A DNA stretch of 64,000 nt from Nitratireductor sp. (GTDB lineage: Bacteria > Pseudomonadota > Alphaproteobacteria > Rhizobiales > Rhizobiaceae): assembly GCA_017854535.1 (NCBI GenBank), contig JAFMHL010000018.1:1-64000 (forward strand), in the 5' to 3' direction. The notes beneath the pieces are model-generated. The model was not told the origin of the DNA and made no database searches. It saw nothing but the letters and a program-made list of their open reading frames with translations. The translations under genes were made by a program, and so were the position numbers. Shown here piece after piece: positions 45,860 through 55,206 of the stretch. The first letter of the stretch is position 1, and each line of letters begins with the position of its first letter.

Positions 45860-47053
45860 ATGGCCAATAACAGTGCGACTATCGCGGATGATAAGCCAAA
45901 AGTGGCTTTGTTGAATGATCCGAAGGTTAGAGGCTCAATTGTTCAAGCAGTTTTGCTTATTTTCATAATCTGGCTTGTTTGGAGCATGGTCGGTAACGCC
46001 GCAGACAACTTGGCGAAAGCAGGGATTGCATCTGGGTTTGATTTCCTAGGCCGTACTGCGGGATTTGGTGTAAACTTTGCTCCATTCATGGACTATACTG
46101 AAACATCGACCTATGGCGATGTCTATTGGCTGGGGCTGCAAAATACATTATTGCTGGCAATCATTGGCGTTTTCTTCGCCACAATCCTGGGCTTCCTAGT
46201 TGGCGTAGCGCGTCTTTCCACCAATTGGGTAATTGGCAAGATTGCCTATTGGTATGTGGAAATTCTGCGTAATATCCCGCTGCTTCTTCAAATTTTCATT
46301 TGGTACAAAGGCGTTCTCGCGACGCTTCCAAGTAGGCAGGCAATTGATCTCGGTGCCCTTGGGCAGCTGAACTCAAAAGGCCTGTTTGCTCCAAAACCAG
46401 TGTTTGCAGATGGGGCCATGAACATTGTTTGGGCGCTGGTAGCAGCTGTTGTTATCACATTCTTTATCAATCGCTGGGCAACAAAACGCCAAATGGCGAC
46501 GGGCGAACGCTTTCCTACGTTTTGGACCGGATTTGGTCTGATTGTAGGTCTTCCGCTGATTGCATATTTTGCAATGGGTCAGCCAATTTCTGCTGAATAC
46601 CCAACGGCAGGTAACTTTGGTCCTCGCGGCGGTATGCAGGTAATCCCTGAATTCATCGCGCTCTTGCTTGCTCTTTCTACCTACACCTCTGCATTCATTG
46701 CAGAGATCGTTCGTGCCGGTATTTTGGCGGTAAACAAGGGCCAGACAGAAGCATCTTATGCACTTGGTATGCGGGCTGGACCAACTCTGCGGCTGGTGGT
46801 TATTCCACAAGCGTTGCGCGTGATCATTCCGCCATTGACCAGTCAGTTTTTGAACCTGACCAAAAACTCGTCTTTGGCTGTTGCGATTGCATATCCTGAT
46901 TTGACGGCTGTCTTTGCAGGCACAGCATTGAACCAAACAGGGCAGGCGGTTGAGATTCTCTTAATGACCATGCTGACTTATCTGGCGCTGTCGCTAATAA
47001 CCTCGCTCTTTATGAATTGGTACAACTCGCGCATGTCGCTAGTTGAGAGATAA
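45860..47053 (+). CDS. aapQ: General L-amino acid ABC transporter permease AapQ
   Basis: 397 residues. Inner membrane permease with about eight helices. The N-terminal third contains a membrane helix (about 32-50) and an extended periplasmic region typical of the HAAT family. The EAA loop is recognisable in SYALGMRAGPTLRLVVIPQALRVIIPPL (about 305-332). It heterodimerises with AapM and is driven by AapP. AapM follows after 21 bases. Confidence 0.94.
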   Translation: MANNSATIADDKPKVALLNDPKVRGSIVQAVLLIFIIWLVWSMVGNAADNLAKAGIASGFDFLGRTAGFGVNFAPFMDYTETSTYGDVYWLGLQNTLLLAIIGVFFATILGFLVGVARLSTNWVIGKIAYWYVEILRNIPLLLQIFIWYKGVLATLPSRQAIDLGALGQLNSKGLFAPKPVFADGAMNIVWALVAAVVITFFINRWATKRQMATGERFPTFWTGFGLIVGLPLIAYFAMGQPISAEYPTAGNFGPRGGMQVIPEFIALLLALSTYTSAFIAEIVRAGILAVNKGQTEASYALGMRAGPTLRLVVIPQALRVIIPPLTSQFLNLTKNSSLAVAIAYPDLTAVFAGTALNQTGQAVEILLMTMLTYLALSLITSLFMNWYNSRMSLVER

Positions 47054-47074
47054 GTGGAACGGTAGGAAAAAATC

Positions 47075-48472
47075 ATGGTAAATATCGATCCACAAACCAC
47101 TCTCGGCAATGCTGGACAAAAGGTTGCTTTTGTTCGCGGCGAAATGATTGGAGCTTCTCCTCCTCCGGCATCTGAAACAGGTGTTATGGGCTGGATGCGC
47201 AAAAATCTGTTCGATGGCTGGTTCAATACCGCGCTAACTCTGTTCTCACTTTGGATTTTATATCTGGTTGTTCCAGGCATTCTGAATTTCAATTTTTTCA
47301 ACGCTATATGGTCAGGTTCTGATCGCTTGGCTTGTTCTGATGTCAATCAGGGCGGTGTTTTGTATGAAGGTTGGAAGGGTGCTTGTTGGCCCTATGTAGG
47401 CGCTTACATGAAACAGTTCATCTATGGACGTTATCCCGACGAACTCTTATGGCGTCCAAATCTGGTGTTCGTCATGTTCCTCGGTGGGCTTATTCCGTTA
47501 TTGATCCCGTCTGCGCCATTTAAGCGCGAAAACCTGATCTTTATGTTGGGTATTTTTCCGATAGCTTCTTTCGTGCTTTTGACAGGCGGCAATCTGGATT
47601 TTAATGGTTTCTTGTTGCCAGAATCCATCATGGCGCCATCAACTGCCAAGTTTTGGATTGATTTCATCATATTGACAGCACTCATCTGCGCGATCATTCA
47701 TTTTGTTGTAAAAGGCATGGATGGGAATTCCCGTAAGCCATTACTCTTCACAATCATAGCAATGGCTTTGCTTGGACTTGTGATTTTAATCTCATCGGTC
47801 GATTTTGGTTTGGAATATGTTGAGACACCTCAATGGGGTGGGTTTTTGATGACATTGGTAATTGCTGTGACAGGCATAGTGTCTTCTTTGCCGCTTGGTG
47901 TTGCGCTTGCCCTTGGCCGTCGGTCAGATATGCCAATTGTTAAATTGATGTCAGTGATCTTCATTGAATTCTGGCGCGGCGTGCCGTTGATTACGGTTCT
48001 ATTCATGTCTTCGGTTTTGCTTCCACTATTCCTGCCTGATGGCGTGAATTTCGATAAATTGCTTCGTGCGTTAATTGGTGTTGGGTTGTTCTCAGCAGCT
48101 TATATGGCTGAGGTGGTTCGCGGTGGCCTTCAGGCGATCCCAAAAGGACAATATGAAGGCGCGATGGCTCTTGGCCTTGGATATTGGCAAATGATGCAGA
48201 AGATCATTCTGCCTCAAGCCTTGAAAATCGTTATCCCAGGTATCGTGAACACATTTATCGGATTGTTCAAAGATACGACGCTTGTTTCGATCATCGGCCT
48301 GTTGGATTTCCTCGGCATGATCAATTTGAGCCACTCTGATTCATCATGGGCAACGCCCGTCCAAGCGATCACGAGCTACATTTTCTGTGCTTTTGTCTTC
48401 TTTGTCTTTTGTTACTCCATGGCCCGTTATTCCAACTATATGGAACGACGATTGGATACCGGACACAAATAA
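47075..48472 (+). CDS. aapM: General L-amino acid ABC transporter permease AapM
   Basis: 465 residues, longer than AapQ as expected, with extra N-terminal membrane and periplasmic segments (about 50-230). The EAA motif region is EGAMALGLGYWQMMQKIILPQALKIVIPG (about 367-395). It completes the inner membrane channel with AapQ. 63 bases separate it from the ATPase gene, which has an unusual N-terminal extension. Confidence 0.94.
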   Translation: MVNIDPQTTLGNAGQKVAFVRGEMIGASPPPASETGVMGWMRKNLFDGWFNTALTLFSLWILYLVVPGILNFNFFNAIWSGSDRLACSDVNQGGVLYEGWKGACWPYVGAYMKQFIYGRYPDELLWRPNLVFVMFLGGLIPLLIPSAPFKRENLIFMLGIFPIASFVLLTGGNLDFNGFLLPESIMAPSTAKFWIDFIILTALICAIIHFVVKGMDGNSRKPLLFTIIAMALLGLVILISSVDFGLEYVETPQWGGFLMTLVIAVTGIVSSLPLGVALALGRRSDMPIVKLMSVIFIEFWRGVPLITVLFMSSVLLPLFLPDGVNFDKLLRALIGVGLFSAAYMAEVVRGGLQAIPKGQYEGAMALGLGYWQMMQKIILPQALKIVIPGIVNTFIGLFKDTTLVSIIGLLDFLGMINLSHSDSSWATPVQAITSYIFCAFVFFVFCYSMARYSNYMERRLDTGHK

Positions 48473-48535
48473 CAGCACATGACACTAAATTAGAATTTTG
48501 ACAGATACCTAAAAAGAAACGGGGGTTTTACCCAA

Positions 48536-49906
48536 ATGGCTAAAGCAGCAACGAAAAAAGCAAGTCCAGCCAAAAAGGCGGTAGCGGTGAAAACAAAGCA
48601 ACCGCCAAAGGTCACTAAACCGGCAGCACCTGATGACCTGAAACGCATTTCAGGCGTTGGTCCGAAATTGGAAGGCGTCCTCAATGGTTTGGGTATCTAT
48701 CGCTATGCTCAAATAGCCAAATGGACAAAGCCAGAAGTTTTATGGGTAGATGACCAGCTGAAATTCTCAGGCCGCATAGACCGCGATGAATGGATCAAGC
48801 AGTGTAAAGCACTTGCCGCGGAAAGCGCTAAGGCTGCCAAGGCCAAAGCGACACCAATGAAAAAAGCCGCACCTGCAAAAGCCAAATCTGCTCCTGTTAA
48901 GAAAACTGCGCCAGCAAAGAAAAGTGCCGCAAAGAAGACAGCAGCGAGTTCAGCCTCTGTGCCTGCTGTAACATCGACAAGGGCAAAGGCTAAACCAGCG
49001 GTGAGGAAAGTTACGAAGTCTGCTACCAAAACTGCTGCTGCACGCAAACCAGCCGCCAAGACCTCGGCAAAAGCGTCTGCCAAACCTGCTACTAAGAAAG
49101 CTTCAGCTGCGCCATTGATGGCGGCAGCACCTGCAAAAACGCAAGAACGCTCAACCATGCAAATTTCTGAAACCGATGTGGCTGTTGAGATCAACAAGAT
49201 GCACAAATGGTATGGCGATTTCCATGTATTGAAAGACATCAATCTTAAAGTCATGCGCGGCGAGCGTATTGTTATTGCCGGACCATCTGGTTCAGGCAAA
49301 TCAACCATGATCCGTTGCATCAACCGTCTGGAAGAACACCAGAAGGGCAAGATTGTCGTTGATGGAATCGAATTGACCAATGACTTGAAAAAAATCGATG
49401 AAGTGCGTCGCGAAGTCGGCATGGTGTTCCAGCACTTCAATCTTTTCCCGCATTTGACCATTTTGGAAAACTGCACATTGGCTCCTATTTGGGTTCGCAA
49501 GATGCCCAAGAAAGAAGCTGAAGAAATCGCGATGCACTATCTCACCAAAGTGAAGATCCCTGAGCAAGCGCTCAAATATCCTGGTCAATTGTCAGGCGGT
49601 CAGCAGCAGCGTGTTGCGATTGCTCGGTCGCTCTGCATGAACCCGCGCATTATGTTGTTTGATGAGCCGACCTCCGCGCTTGATCCTGAGATGATCAAAG
49701 AAGTTTTGGAGACCATGGTTCAATTGGCGGAAGAAGGCATGACCATGCTTTGCGTAACCCACGAAATGGGTTTTGCGCGTCAAGTGGCGAACCGTGTGAT
49801 CTTCATGGACGAAGGCCAGATTGTTGAACAGAATGAGCCTGATGCGTTCTTTGACAATCCGCAACATGAACGCACAAAGCTGTTCTTGAGCCAGATCCTT
49901 CACTAA
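48536..49906 (+). CDS. aapP: AapP ATPase fused to NuoE-like HhH domain and H1-like Lys/Ala linker
   Basis: 456 residues; normal AapP is about 255. The C-terminal part (about 208-456) is a complete amino-acid transporter ATPase, with Walker [10 protein letters not shown] (249-257), signature LSGGQQQ, Walker B MLFDEP and the final KLFLSQILH. Residues 1-30 are Lys/Ala/Pro rich. Residues 31-93 resemble the helix-hairpin-helix module at the C-terminus of rhizobial NuoE ([20 protein letters not shown], then [12 protein letters not shown] and DEWIKQ). Residues 94-205 are a KA/AP-rich tract like histone H1 tails. An internal ATG at 49157 (residue 208) would give a normal AapP, but there is no good ribosome site before it. 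The role of the extension is unknown; DNA, RNA or protein binding is inferred from composition only. Confidence 0.93.
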   Translation: MAKAATKKASPAKKAVAVKTKQPPKVTKPAAPDDLKRISGVGPKLEGVLNGLGIYRYAQIAKWTKPEVLWVDDQLKFSGRIDRDEWIKQCKALAAESAKAAKAKATPMKKAAPAKAKSAPVKKTAPAKKSAAKKTAASSASVPAVTSTRAKAKPAVRKVTKSATKTAAARKPAAKTSAKASAKPATKKASAAPLMAAAPAKTQERSTMQISETDVAVEINKMHKWYGDFHVLKDINLKVMRGERIVIAGPSGSGKSTMIRCINRLEEHQKGKIVVDGIELTNDLKKIDEVRREVGMVFQHFNLFPHLTILENCTLAPIWVRKMPKKEAEEIAMHYLTKVKIPEQALKYPGQLSGGQQQRVAIARSLCMNPRIMLFDEPTSALDPEMIKEVLETMVQLAEEGMTMLCVTHEMGFARQVANRVIFMDEGQIVEQNEPDAFFDNPQHERTKLFLSQILH

Positions 49907-49920
49907 TCGAAGTGAACGGA

Positions 49921-50655
49921 ATGAAATCTAATTCGACCCGTCGTCTTCTAAAGGCTGCGGGTCTTTTGCTTTGTGCAATCTTCTTGCCAGTAATGCTGTT
50001 TTTGGGTGCCGCTGCGATTGGCGTCTTTGTCCCTAGTAGCGAGCATGGTCCGAATCTGGCTACCCAAAATTCGATACAAATGACAACTGATCAACGCGTC
50101 ACGATTTATCTCTTAACGAGCCCGCTTCATGCCGACATTGTTGTGCCCTTTGGTGCAGATTTGGAGCAAGAGTTTTCTTGGCTCGAAGAAACAAATCTAC
50201 CGCTGAATAACCCGAATTTAGCTTATCTCGGGTTTGGCTGGGGTTCGCGTGCGTTTTATACAACAGCAGGGAATTATAGCGATATTGGTTTCTCCAATAC
50301 CTTCACAGCCGTCACCGGTGACAGCGCTGTGATGTGCGTCATCGGCTTACCACAACTCGAAGCCAGCGATACAATTATACCTGTTGTTTTGGAACTGAGC
50401 GAATTTAAAGCCCTGATCGAACAAATTAAACTTGGGTTTGAGTTGAACATGAAAAACGAACCTAATTATTTGCCGCAATATTCCATTGGTCAAAATGATG
50501 CGTTTTATGAGGGCGAGGGGCATTTCAACATTTTCAATCCATGTAATCAGTGGGCAGCTGATGCGCTTTTCGCATCTGGAGTTAAGCATGGCGCGTGGAC
50601 GCCTACCAGCTATTCGCTGCTTTGGTCGCTACGCTGGAATGGGGCTTTAAAATAG
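49921..50655 (+). CDS. TIGR02117/DUF2459 family protein
   Basis: 244 residues. N-terminal hydrophobic helix (about 10-36) anchors or exports it. Family traits seen: HADIVVPF (about 75), LGFGWGSRAFYTTAGNY (about 105-121), and a C-terminal NPCNQWAADALFASGVKHGAWTP with conserved Asn-x-Cys and Trp. The family is sometimes found near urease genes, but has no established function; the Cys/His pattern suggests a papain-like or NlpC-like fold, which is inference. ATG 49921 is chosen over GTG 49912. Confidence 0.8.
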   Translation: MKSNSTRRLLKAAGLLLCAIFLPVMLFLGAAAIGVFVPSSEHGPNLATQNSIQMTTDQRVTIYLLTSPLHADIVVPFGADLEQEFSWLEETNLPLNNPNLAYLGFGWGSRAFYTTAGNYSDIGFSNTFTAVTGDSAVMCVIGLPQLEASDTIIPVVLELSEFKALIEQIKLGFELNMKNEPNYLPQYSIGQNDAFYEGEGHFNIFNPCNQWAADALFASGVKHGAWTPTSYSLLWSLRWNGALK

Positions 50656-50687
50656 TGTTCTTTGCTAGAGCGCCAATAATACAGCGG

Positions 50688-51875
50688 TTACCTCTTCGCT
50701 CGCCAGTCATATATCCATGCCTGACGCTCAAGCAGACTTTTGCCAGACATAAACGCCATCCCAATGTTTCGCACAGTGCTAAACGGAAATCCCATATGGT
50801 AAAGCTGTCGATTGGTTCGGGCTAGTTTGGCAATCTTTTTTACACGGCTGCTTCTAGTCTTTTGAAAATTTGAAAGAGCTTTTGAAATTTCTTTCTCTTC
50901 AGCTAAACTATCCGCCAACACTTTTGCATCTTCTATGGCCATAGCAGCACCTTGAGCTGCATAGGGCTCCATTCCATGGGCAGCATCTCCAATCATGACC
51001 ATCGGGCCGTTATGCCAGCTCTTTGAAGGAGGCGTTTCAAGAATAGGCCAAACACTCCAATCAGAAGCTCCGTTTAGGAGTATTTTGAACTTACTATTCC
51101 AGAAAAATGTTTTGAATTTGAGGTGCTTGGGATCTTCTTTTTTGCGAACCTCATCAGTCTTTTTGCGAGATTTCGTAACAATAACCACATTCAAATAGCG
51201 TCCGTTTCGAACGGGATATAAAACCGCATGTTTGCCTCTGCCCCAGATAAGATGGGTGAACTCCAATGCAAAACGCGCAGGCGCTTTTTCTGCGGGTATC
51301 ATAGCGCGCCAAGCCTCAAACCCAGTATGGCGTGCGGCTGGCGCATCAAAAATCTCTTTTCGGATTTTTGAATGAATACCGTCAGCACTAACAAATAGCT
51401 TTCCCCGAACGGTTCGCATGCCTGATTTTTTGAGCACCAATGCACTCACACCATTAGGGTGTGAGACACAGTCCGTCACAACGCTATTCATATTGATTCT
51501 TATGTCAGGGTCATTGGCGCAAGCGGTTAACAATGCCTGATGAAGGTCAGCGCGGTGAATACAAATATAAGGCAGGCCAAAGCGTATAATAGCATCGGCA
51601 CCCAAAGGAACTTCTGAAATTTTCCCGCCAGTGTAAGCACTGGTGATTCTGATCGCTTGAGGAGAGGTGGAAGATAATCGCAGTAAGCGACCAACATCCA
51701 ACTCATCAAGGATTCGCAGCGCATTGGCAGACAATTGAATGCCTGCGCCCAAATTGTCATAGGTCTCAGATCGCTCAAAAACTTCTACGCGGTAGCCGTT
51801 TTTAGAAAGGCACAATGCTGCCGTTAGACCGGCAATACCGCCACCTGAAATCAGAACGGAGCGGCTGATTGCCAT
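50688..51875 (-). CDS. FAD-dependent monooxygenase (salicylate hydroxylase-like)
   Basis: 395 residues. Group A flavoprotein hydroxylase: GGGIAGLTAALCLSKNG (residues 11-27) binds FAD, DG motif in VSADGIHSKIRK (about 154), GDAAHGMEPYAAQGAAMAIEDA (about 289-310) is the third FAD motif. Such enzymes hydroxylate aromatic or related substrates with NAD(P)H and O2; similarity in this size class is to salicylate and 3-hydroxybenzoate hydroxylases. No catabolic genes adjoin it, so substrate is open. A small zinc-finger protein gene ends three bases upstream of its start, so they are probably cotranscribed. Confidence 0.87.
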   Translation of the reverse strand: MAISRSVLISGGGIAGLTAALCLSKNGYRVEVFERSETYDNLGAGIQLSANALRILDELDVGRLLRLSSTSPQAIRITSAYTGGKISEVPLGADAIIRFGLPYICIHRADLHQALLTACANDPDIRINMNSVVTDCVSHPNGVSALVLKKSGMRTVRGKLFVSADGIHSKIRKEIFDAPAARHTGFEAWRAMIPAEKAPARFALEFTHLIWGRGKHAVLYPVRNGRYLNVVIVTKSRKKTDEVRKKEDPKHLKFKTFFWNSKFKILLNGASDWSVWPILETPPSKSWHNGPMVMIGDAAHGMEPYAAQGAAMAIEDAKVLADSLAEEKEISKALSNFQKTRSSRVKKIAKLARTNRQLYHMGFPFSTVRNIGMAFMSGKSLLERQAWIYDWRAKR

Positions 51876-51878
51876 CGT

Positions 51879-52118
51879 CTATTTTGTTTCCAGCAGGCAT
51901 CCCTCGGGATTGGTTGCTGTGGCGCTTAGAGTAGTGTCATACGCAAAAAGAGTTGAGCAATAAGGGCAAACAATTTGACCATCTTCGCCCATATCCAAAA
52001 ATACATGGGGATGATCATGGGGGTCGCTTGCGCCGCAGCACATGAATTCTTTGACACCAATAGAGACTTTGGCAGCGCCAATATCATTTTTGAAGTTAGG
52101 AATAGTAGATGCGGCCAT
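51879..52118 (-). CDS. Zinc-finger domain protein (zf-CHCC, NDUFS6-like)
   Basis: 79 residues. Contains C-x(n)-H-x(n)-C-x2-C zinc ligands: FMCCGASDPHDHPHVFLDMG and IVCPYCSTLFAY. This is the zf-CHCC family of alphaproteobacteria, related to the 13 kDa NDUFS6 subunit of complex I. ATG 52118 is preferred over TTG 52148. It lies directly before the FAD monooxygenase gene. Confidence 0.82.
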   Translation of the reverse strand: MAASTIPNFKNDIGAAKVSIGVKEFMCCGASDPHDHPHVFLDMGEDGQIVCPYCSTLFAYDTTLSATATNPEGCLLETK

Positions 52119-52229
52119 GATTTGCCCGATGCCTTCAGCTTGTTTCAAGTTCCAGCCTGTTTTAAGACAAAGGTGTTTGGTTGCAAGTATTTTATCACAA
52201 AATTTGCGGAATAAAATTGGATTTTCTTA

Positions 52230-52973
52230 ATGCCTAGTATGAAATTGAAGAGCGTTGATCTTTCTTATGTGGATGAGGGTGAAGGGCAGCCAATTGTATT
52301 AGTTCACGGATTTGCTTCGTCAAAAGAAGCCAATTGGATTGATACAGGCTGGGTAAAGCTGCTAGTCGACAGCGGATATCGTGTCGTTGCTTTCGACAAC
52401 CGTGGCCATGGCCAAAGTACTAAGTTTCATTCAGCATCTGATTACTCGCTAAACCTATTAGTGAATGACACGCTCGAACTAATGGATTATCTGAACTTGG
52501 TATCACCACATTTGATGGGATATTCAATGGGCGCAAGAATTTCTGCGCGTTTGGCAATTGGTCATTCAAGCCGAATTGATAAATTGATTTTGGCCGGGAA
52601 CGGCTCGAGCATGATTGATGGCTCGGGTGATTGGACCCCGGTTCATGATGCATTACTTGCGCCTACTTTGGCTGATGTGACCGATCCACGGGGCATCGCA
52701 TTTCGTAAATTTGCAGATCAAACGAAAAGCGATCTTGTGGCGCTAGCGAAATGTGTAACAGCGGTTCGCGAACTCTTTCGCCCTGAGGAATTCGTAGAAA
52801 TCCTCAATGAAACTCTCATTGCTATCGGCACAAAAGACGATATTGCCGGTTCTGGTGAGCAGATCGTTGAACTATTGCCCAGCGGGCACTACTTGCCCAT
52901 TCCGAACCGAGACCATATGAGGGCTGTTGGCGATGAAGCTTATAAATCTGGTGTTTTAGACTTTCTGGATTGA
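52230..52973 (+). CDS. Alpha/beta hydrolase
   Basis: 247 residues, cytoplasmic. Oxyanion-loop LVHGFASSKE (about 24-33), nucleophile elbow GYSMGA (about 96), acid in IGTKDDIAG (about 200) and catalytic histidine in NRDHMRAVG (about 230). Typical of small esterase/lactonase-like hydrolases; substrate unknown. It is divergent from the zinc-finger protein gene. The second ATG, three codons in, is also possible. Confidence 0.86.
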   Translation: MPSMKLKSVDLSYVDEGEGQPIVLVHGFASSKEANWIDTGWVKLLVDSGYRVVAFDNRGHGQSTKFHSASDYSLNLLVNDTLELMDYLNLVSPHLMGYSMGARISARLAIGHSSRIDKLILAGNGSSMIDGSGDWTPVHDALLAPTLADVTDPRGIAFRKFADQTKSDLVALAKCVTAVRELFRPEEFVEILNETLIAIGTKDDIAGSGEQIVELLPSGHYLPIPNRDHMRAVGDEAYKSGVLDFLD

Positions 52974-53084
52974 GCATTCACGTTTTCGTTCAATAATATT
53001 GAACACTGGCTTCAATTTTATTTTGAGAAAAATCTGTTAGATCGTGCTATATACAGTATTGAAAAGTATTTTACGGAGATGAAA

Positions 53085-53909
53085 ATGTCAGCTCGAAGCG
53101 AAAATCAAACAGGCCTATCAAGTGTACATCCGATTGATCCGGTATGGCAGGCAGTTTGCAAGGAAGCCGACCAAGTTGTCAAAAACGAACCTATGCTGGC
53201 AACCTTCATCTATTCGACCATTTTGAACCAGGATTGCCTGGAAGATGCTGTTTTTCACCGTATTTCTGAACGCCTTCACAATCGTGAAGTGAGCGCAGAT
53301 ATCATTCGCCGATCATTCGAAGAAATGAAAAAGAATGATCCCATTTGGGCAGACGTGCTTCGTTCTGATATTGCCGCTGTTTATGATCGCGATCCAGCTT
53401 GCGCACGTTTGATAGAGCCGATTTTGTATTTCAAAGGGTTTCACGCAATCCAAACACACCGTTTGGCTCATTGGAATTGGCATAACGGACATAAGGATTT
53501 TGCTCTCTATCTACAAAGCAGATCGTCTCAGGTCTTTCAAACAGACATCAATCCTGAAGCCAAAATTGGCAGGGGACTATTCCTTGATCACGCGACAGGC
53601 CTAGTCGTAGGTGCCACCTGTGTCGTGGGTGACGATGTTTCTATCATGCAGGGCGTCACACTTGGCGGAACAGGCAAAGAAGGCGCTGATCGCCATCCCA
53701 AGATCGGTGATGGCGTTTTAATTGGCGCTGGAGCTACAGTGTTGGGCAATATCAAGATTGGCCATTGCACGCGCATTGCCGCGGGTTCTATGGTTATCAA
53801 GCCCGTTGAAAACAACGTAACTGTTGCTGGCGTGCCGGCACGGGTAGTCGGCGTTGCTGGCTGTTCTGATCCATCACGCAGTATGGATCAAATTCTGGCT
53901 GAAAAATAA
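53085..53909 (+). CDS. cysE: Serine O-acetyltransferase
   Basis: 274 residues. Transfers acetyl from acetyl-CoA to serine, giving O-acetylserine for cysteine synthase. N-terminal helical domain (about 10-140) with CysE features (DPVWQAVCKEAD, AFHAIQTHRLAHW-type segment), and C-terminal left-handed beta-helix of hexapeptides from about 165 (LFLDHATGLVVGATCVVGDDVSIMQGVTLGGTGK). GGAG lies six bases before ATG 53085, better than the ATG at 53079. It is unlinked to the cysK operon at 20 kb. Confidence 0.95.
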   Translation: MSARSENQTGLSSVHPIDPVWQAVCKEADQVVKNEPMLATFIYSTILNQDCLEDAVFHRISERLHNREVSADIIRRSFEEMKKNDPIWADVLRSDIAAVYDRDPACARLIEPILYFKGFHAIQTHRLAHWNWHNGHKDFALYLQSRSSQVFQTDINPEAKIGRGLFLDHATGLVVGATCVVGDDVSIMQGVTLGGTGKEGADRHPKIGDGVLIGAGATVLGNIKIGHCTRIAAGSMVIKPVENNVTVAGVPARVVGVAGCSDPSRSMDQILAEK

Positions 53910-53949
53910 GTCGAACGGACTTCTAGATTTATCTGTTGTTGGAGCGAAC

Positions 53950-54039
53950 ATGCAGCGTGCGTGGGTTTTTTATGCGCTAGCGTTTACATGGCTGGTCTGG
54001 CGTGTCAAAAACCACCAACAAAGCAAATCAGTAAAATAG
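53950..54039 (+). CDS. Candidate 29-residue single-span membrane peptide
   Basis: A short ORF with GGAG five bases before its ATG. It encodes one hydrophobic, Trp-rich helix (AWVFYALAFTWLVWRV) followed by a basic Lys-rich tail, the typical form of a small inner membrane protein. It lies between cysE and the DUF3126 gene in the same direction. Not recognised; it may be a real small protein. Confidence 0.4.
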   Translation: MQRAWVFYALAFTWLVWRVKNHQQSKSVK

Positions 54040-54054
54040 AGAATGGAGATTGCG

Positions 54055-54261
54055 GTGCGGCCCGACGAGATTAAAAAATTGAACACCTATTTCAAAAAAA
54101 CCTTTGGCAATGACATGCTAGAAGTGAAGCCGCGTCCGAAAAAAGACGATTCCTGTGAAGTCTACAAAGCTGATGAGTTTCTCGGTGTCGTATACCGCGA
54201 TGAAGACGATGCCGGCGATTACAACTTCTCCATGGCCATTTTAGACATCGATCTCGAATAG
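54055..54261 (+). CDS. DUF3126 family protein
   Basis: 68 residues from GTG 54055, which has GGAG seven bases upstream and gives the family start (RPDEIKKLNTYFKKTF). A longer frame begins at ATG 54043. Matches the small DUF3126 family, common downstream of cysE in Rhizobiales. Ends LDIDLE. Function unknown. Confidence 0.83.
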   Translation: MRPDEIKKLNTYFKKTFGNDMLEVKPRPKKDDSCEVYKADEFLGVVYRDEDDAGDYNFSMAILDIDLE

Positions 54262-54268
54262 CTGCTGG

Positions 54269-55072
54269 TTATTGTACTAGCATTGCAGAAAAGCGATCAC
54301 GCACAGCGCGGTCCATAGCCAACCAATCAGGCAGAAACTCTGCATGAAAACGATAGGTTAGCATCAAGTCACGACCTATATGAATATCGCGGATGCAAAA
54401 TGGATCTGCGATATTTTTGTTTTCGTGAATGCAACGTGCTGCAAACGGGTAGGGACTGTTGGCTTCGTAATAAAGGTCTTCAGAGAAATATGCGCTTTCA
54501 GAAGAAAAGGCACGGCGAACCAGACCATTGCCAGCCTCGATCGGCGGTCCAGCGAAGAAATTTTCATAAATTGAAGAAATACGACCGGACATGTCTTTGG
54601 TCATATGGCGTGGTTCAATCGTAACGAAAAGTAATGGCGCTGCCGGATCAGAGCTATCAAAAACGAACGTGTTTTCTGAGTTGTAACCCTGCATAGAAGG
54701 CCAATGGGCATAGAGGTCCAACTGGTTAAGATTGTACTGGTTTCTCTGGCTTCTAAAGCGGATCATGTTTTCAGGAACTGCGATAACATCATCGCCAATA
54801 ACAATTTGTCTTAATTCCATACTGCTGGAATGGCCGCCTTGGGCAATAATGCTTCCATAGAATTTGGCTGCACTGAACAATATGGTTGCGGCTATGGCCA
54901 TGAACAAGCAAAGCTTGATAACCATAATCGGAAAGTTTTCAGATACAAAGCGCTCTTGAGGGATGTTTGCACTATTGGCAATCCGATCATGATAACCGGG
55001 CATCAAACGGTCAAAACGAATATCATGGGTTCTACCCATTAAACGAGCTGTCTCTTCTACCGTATTTGCCAT
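54269..55072 (-). CDS. Conserved inner membrane protein, unknown
   Basis: 267 residues. Polar N-terminus (1-48), one membrane helix (about 49-72), then a periplasmic domain of about 190 residues with two cysteines (AARCIHE and PFCIRDI) that could be disulfide linked. The topology suggests an N-in anchored periplasmic domain. I do not recognise a named family, although the sequence looks like a conserved rhizobial hypothetical. It converges on the DUF3126 gene. Confidence 0.72.
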   Translation of the reverse strand: MANTVEETARLMGRTHDIRFDRLMPGYHDRIANSANIPQERFVSENFPIMVIKLCLFMAIAATILFSAAKFYGSIIAQGGHSSSMELRQIVIGDDVIAVPENMIRFRSQRNQYNLNQLDLYAHWPSMQGYNSENTFVFDSSDPAAPLLFVTIEPRHMTKDMSGRISSIYENFFAGPPIEAGNGLVRRAFSSESAYFSEDLYYEANSPYPFAARCIHENKNIADPFCIRDIHIGRDLMLTYRFHAEFLPDWLAMDRAVRDRFSAMLVQ

Positions 55073-55206
55073 TGTTTCCCCGTAGCTTTCGAATTCTATC
55101 GAGCATCTCTGCCCACGCGACTGTGCCGAATCGAACCATCAAACATGGCACGGCACTTGCTTTACTCTGATGTTGCGTCGAATATGGTAAATATGGGGTT
55201 AATAGT

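Noticed and set aside
46373-46936. 187-residue antisense frame in aapQ
   Set aside because: Low-complexity translation with many Cys/Trp/Arg and no family match; the sense gene is a clear permease.
48497-48503. Perfect -35-like TTGACA between aapM and aapP
   Set aside because: No acceptable -10 hexamer at 16-18 bases, so not called as a promoter.
48709-49509. 266-residue antisense reading frame across the aapP fusion
   Set aside because: It mirrors the biased Lys/Ala codons of the sense gene, has no ribosome site and no recognisable domain; the sense frame has full ABC motifs.
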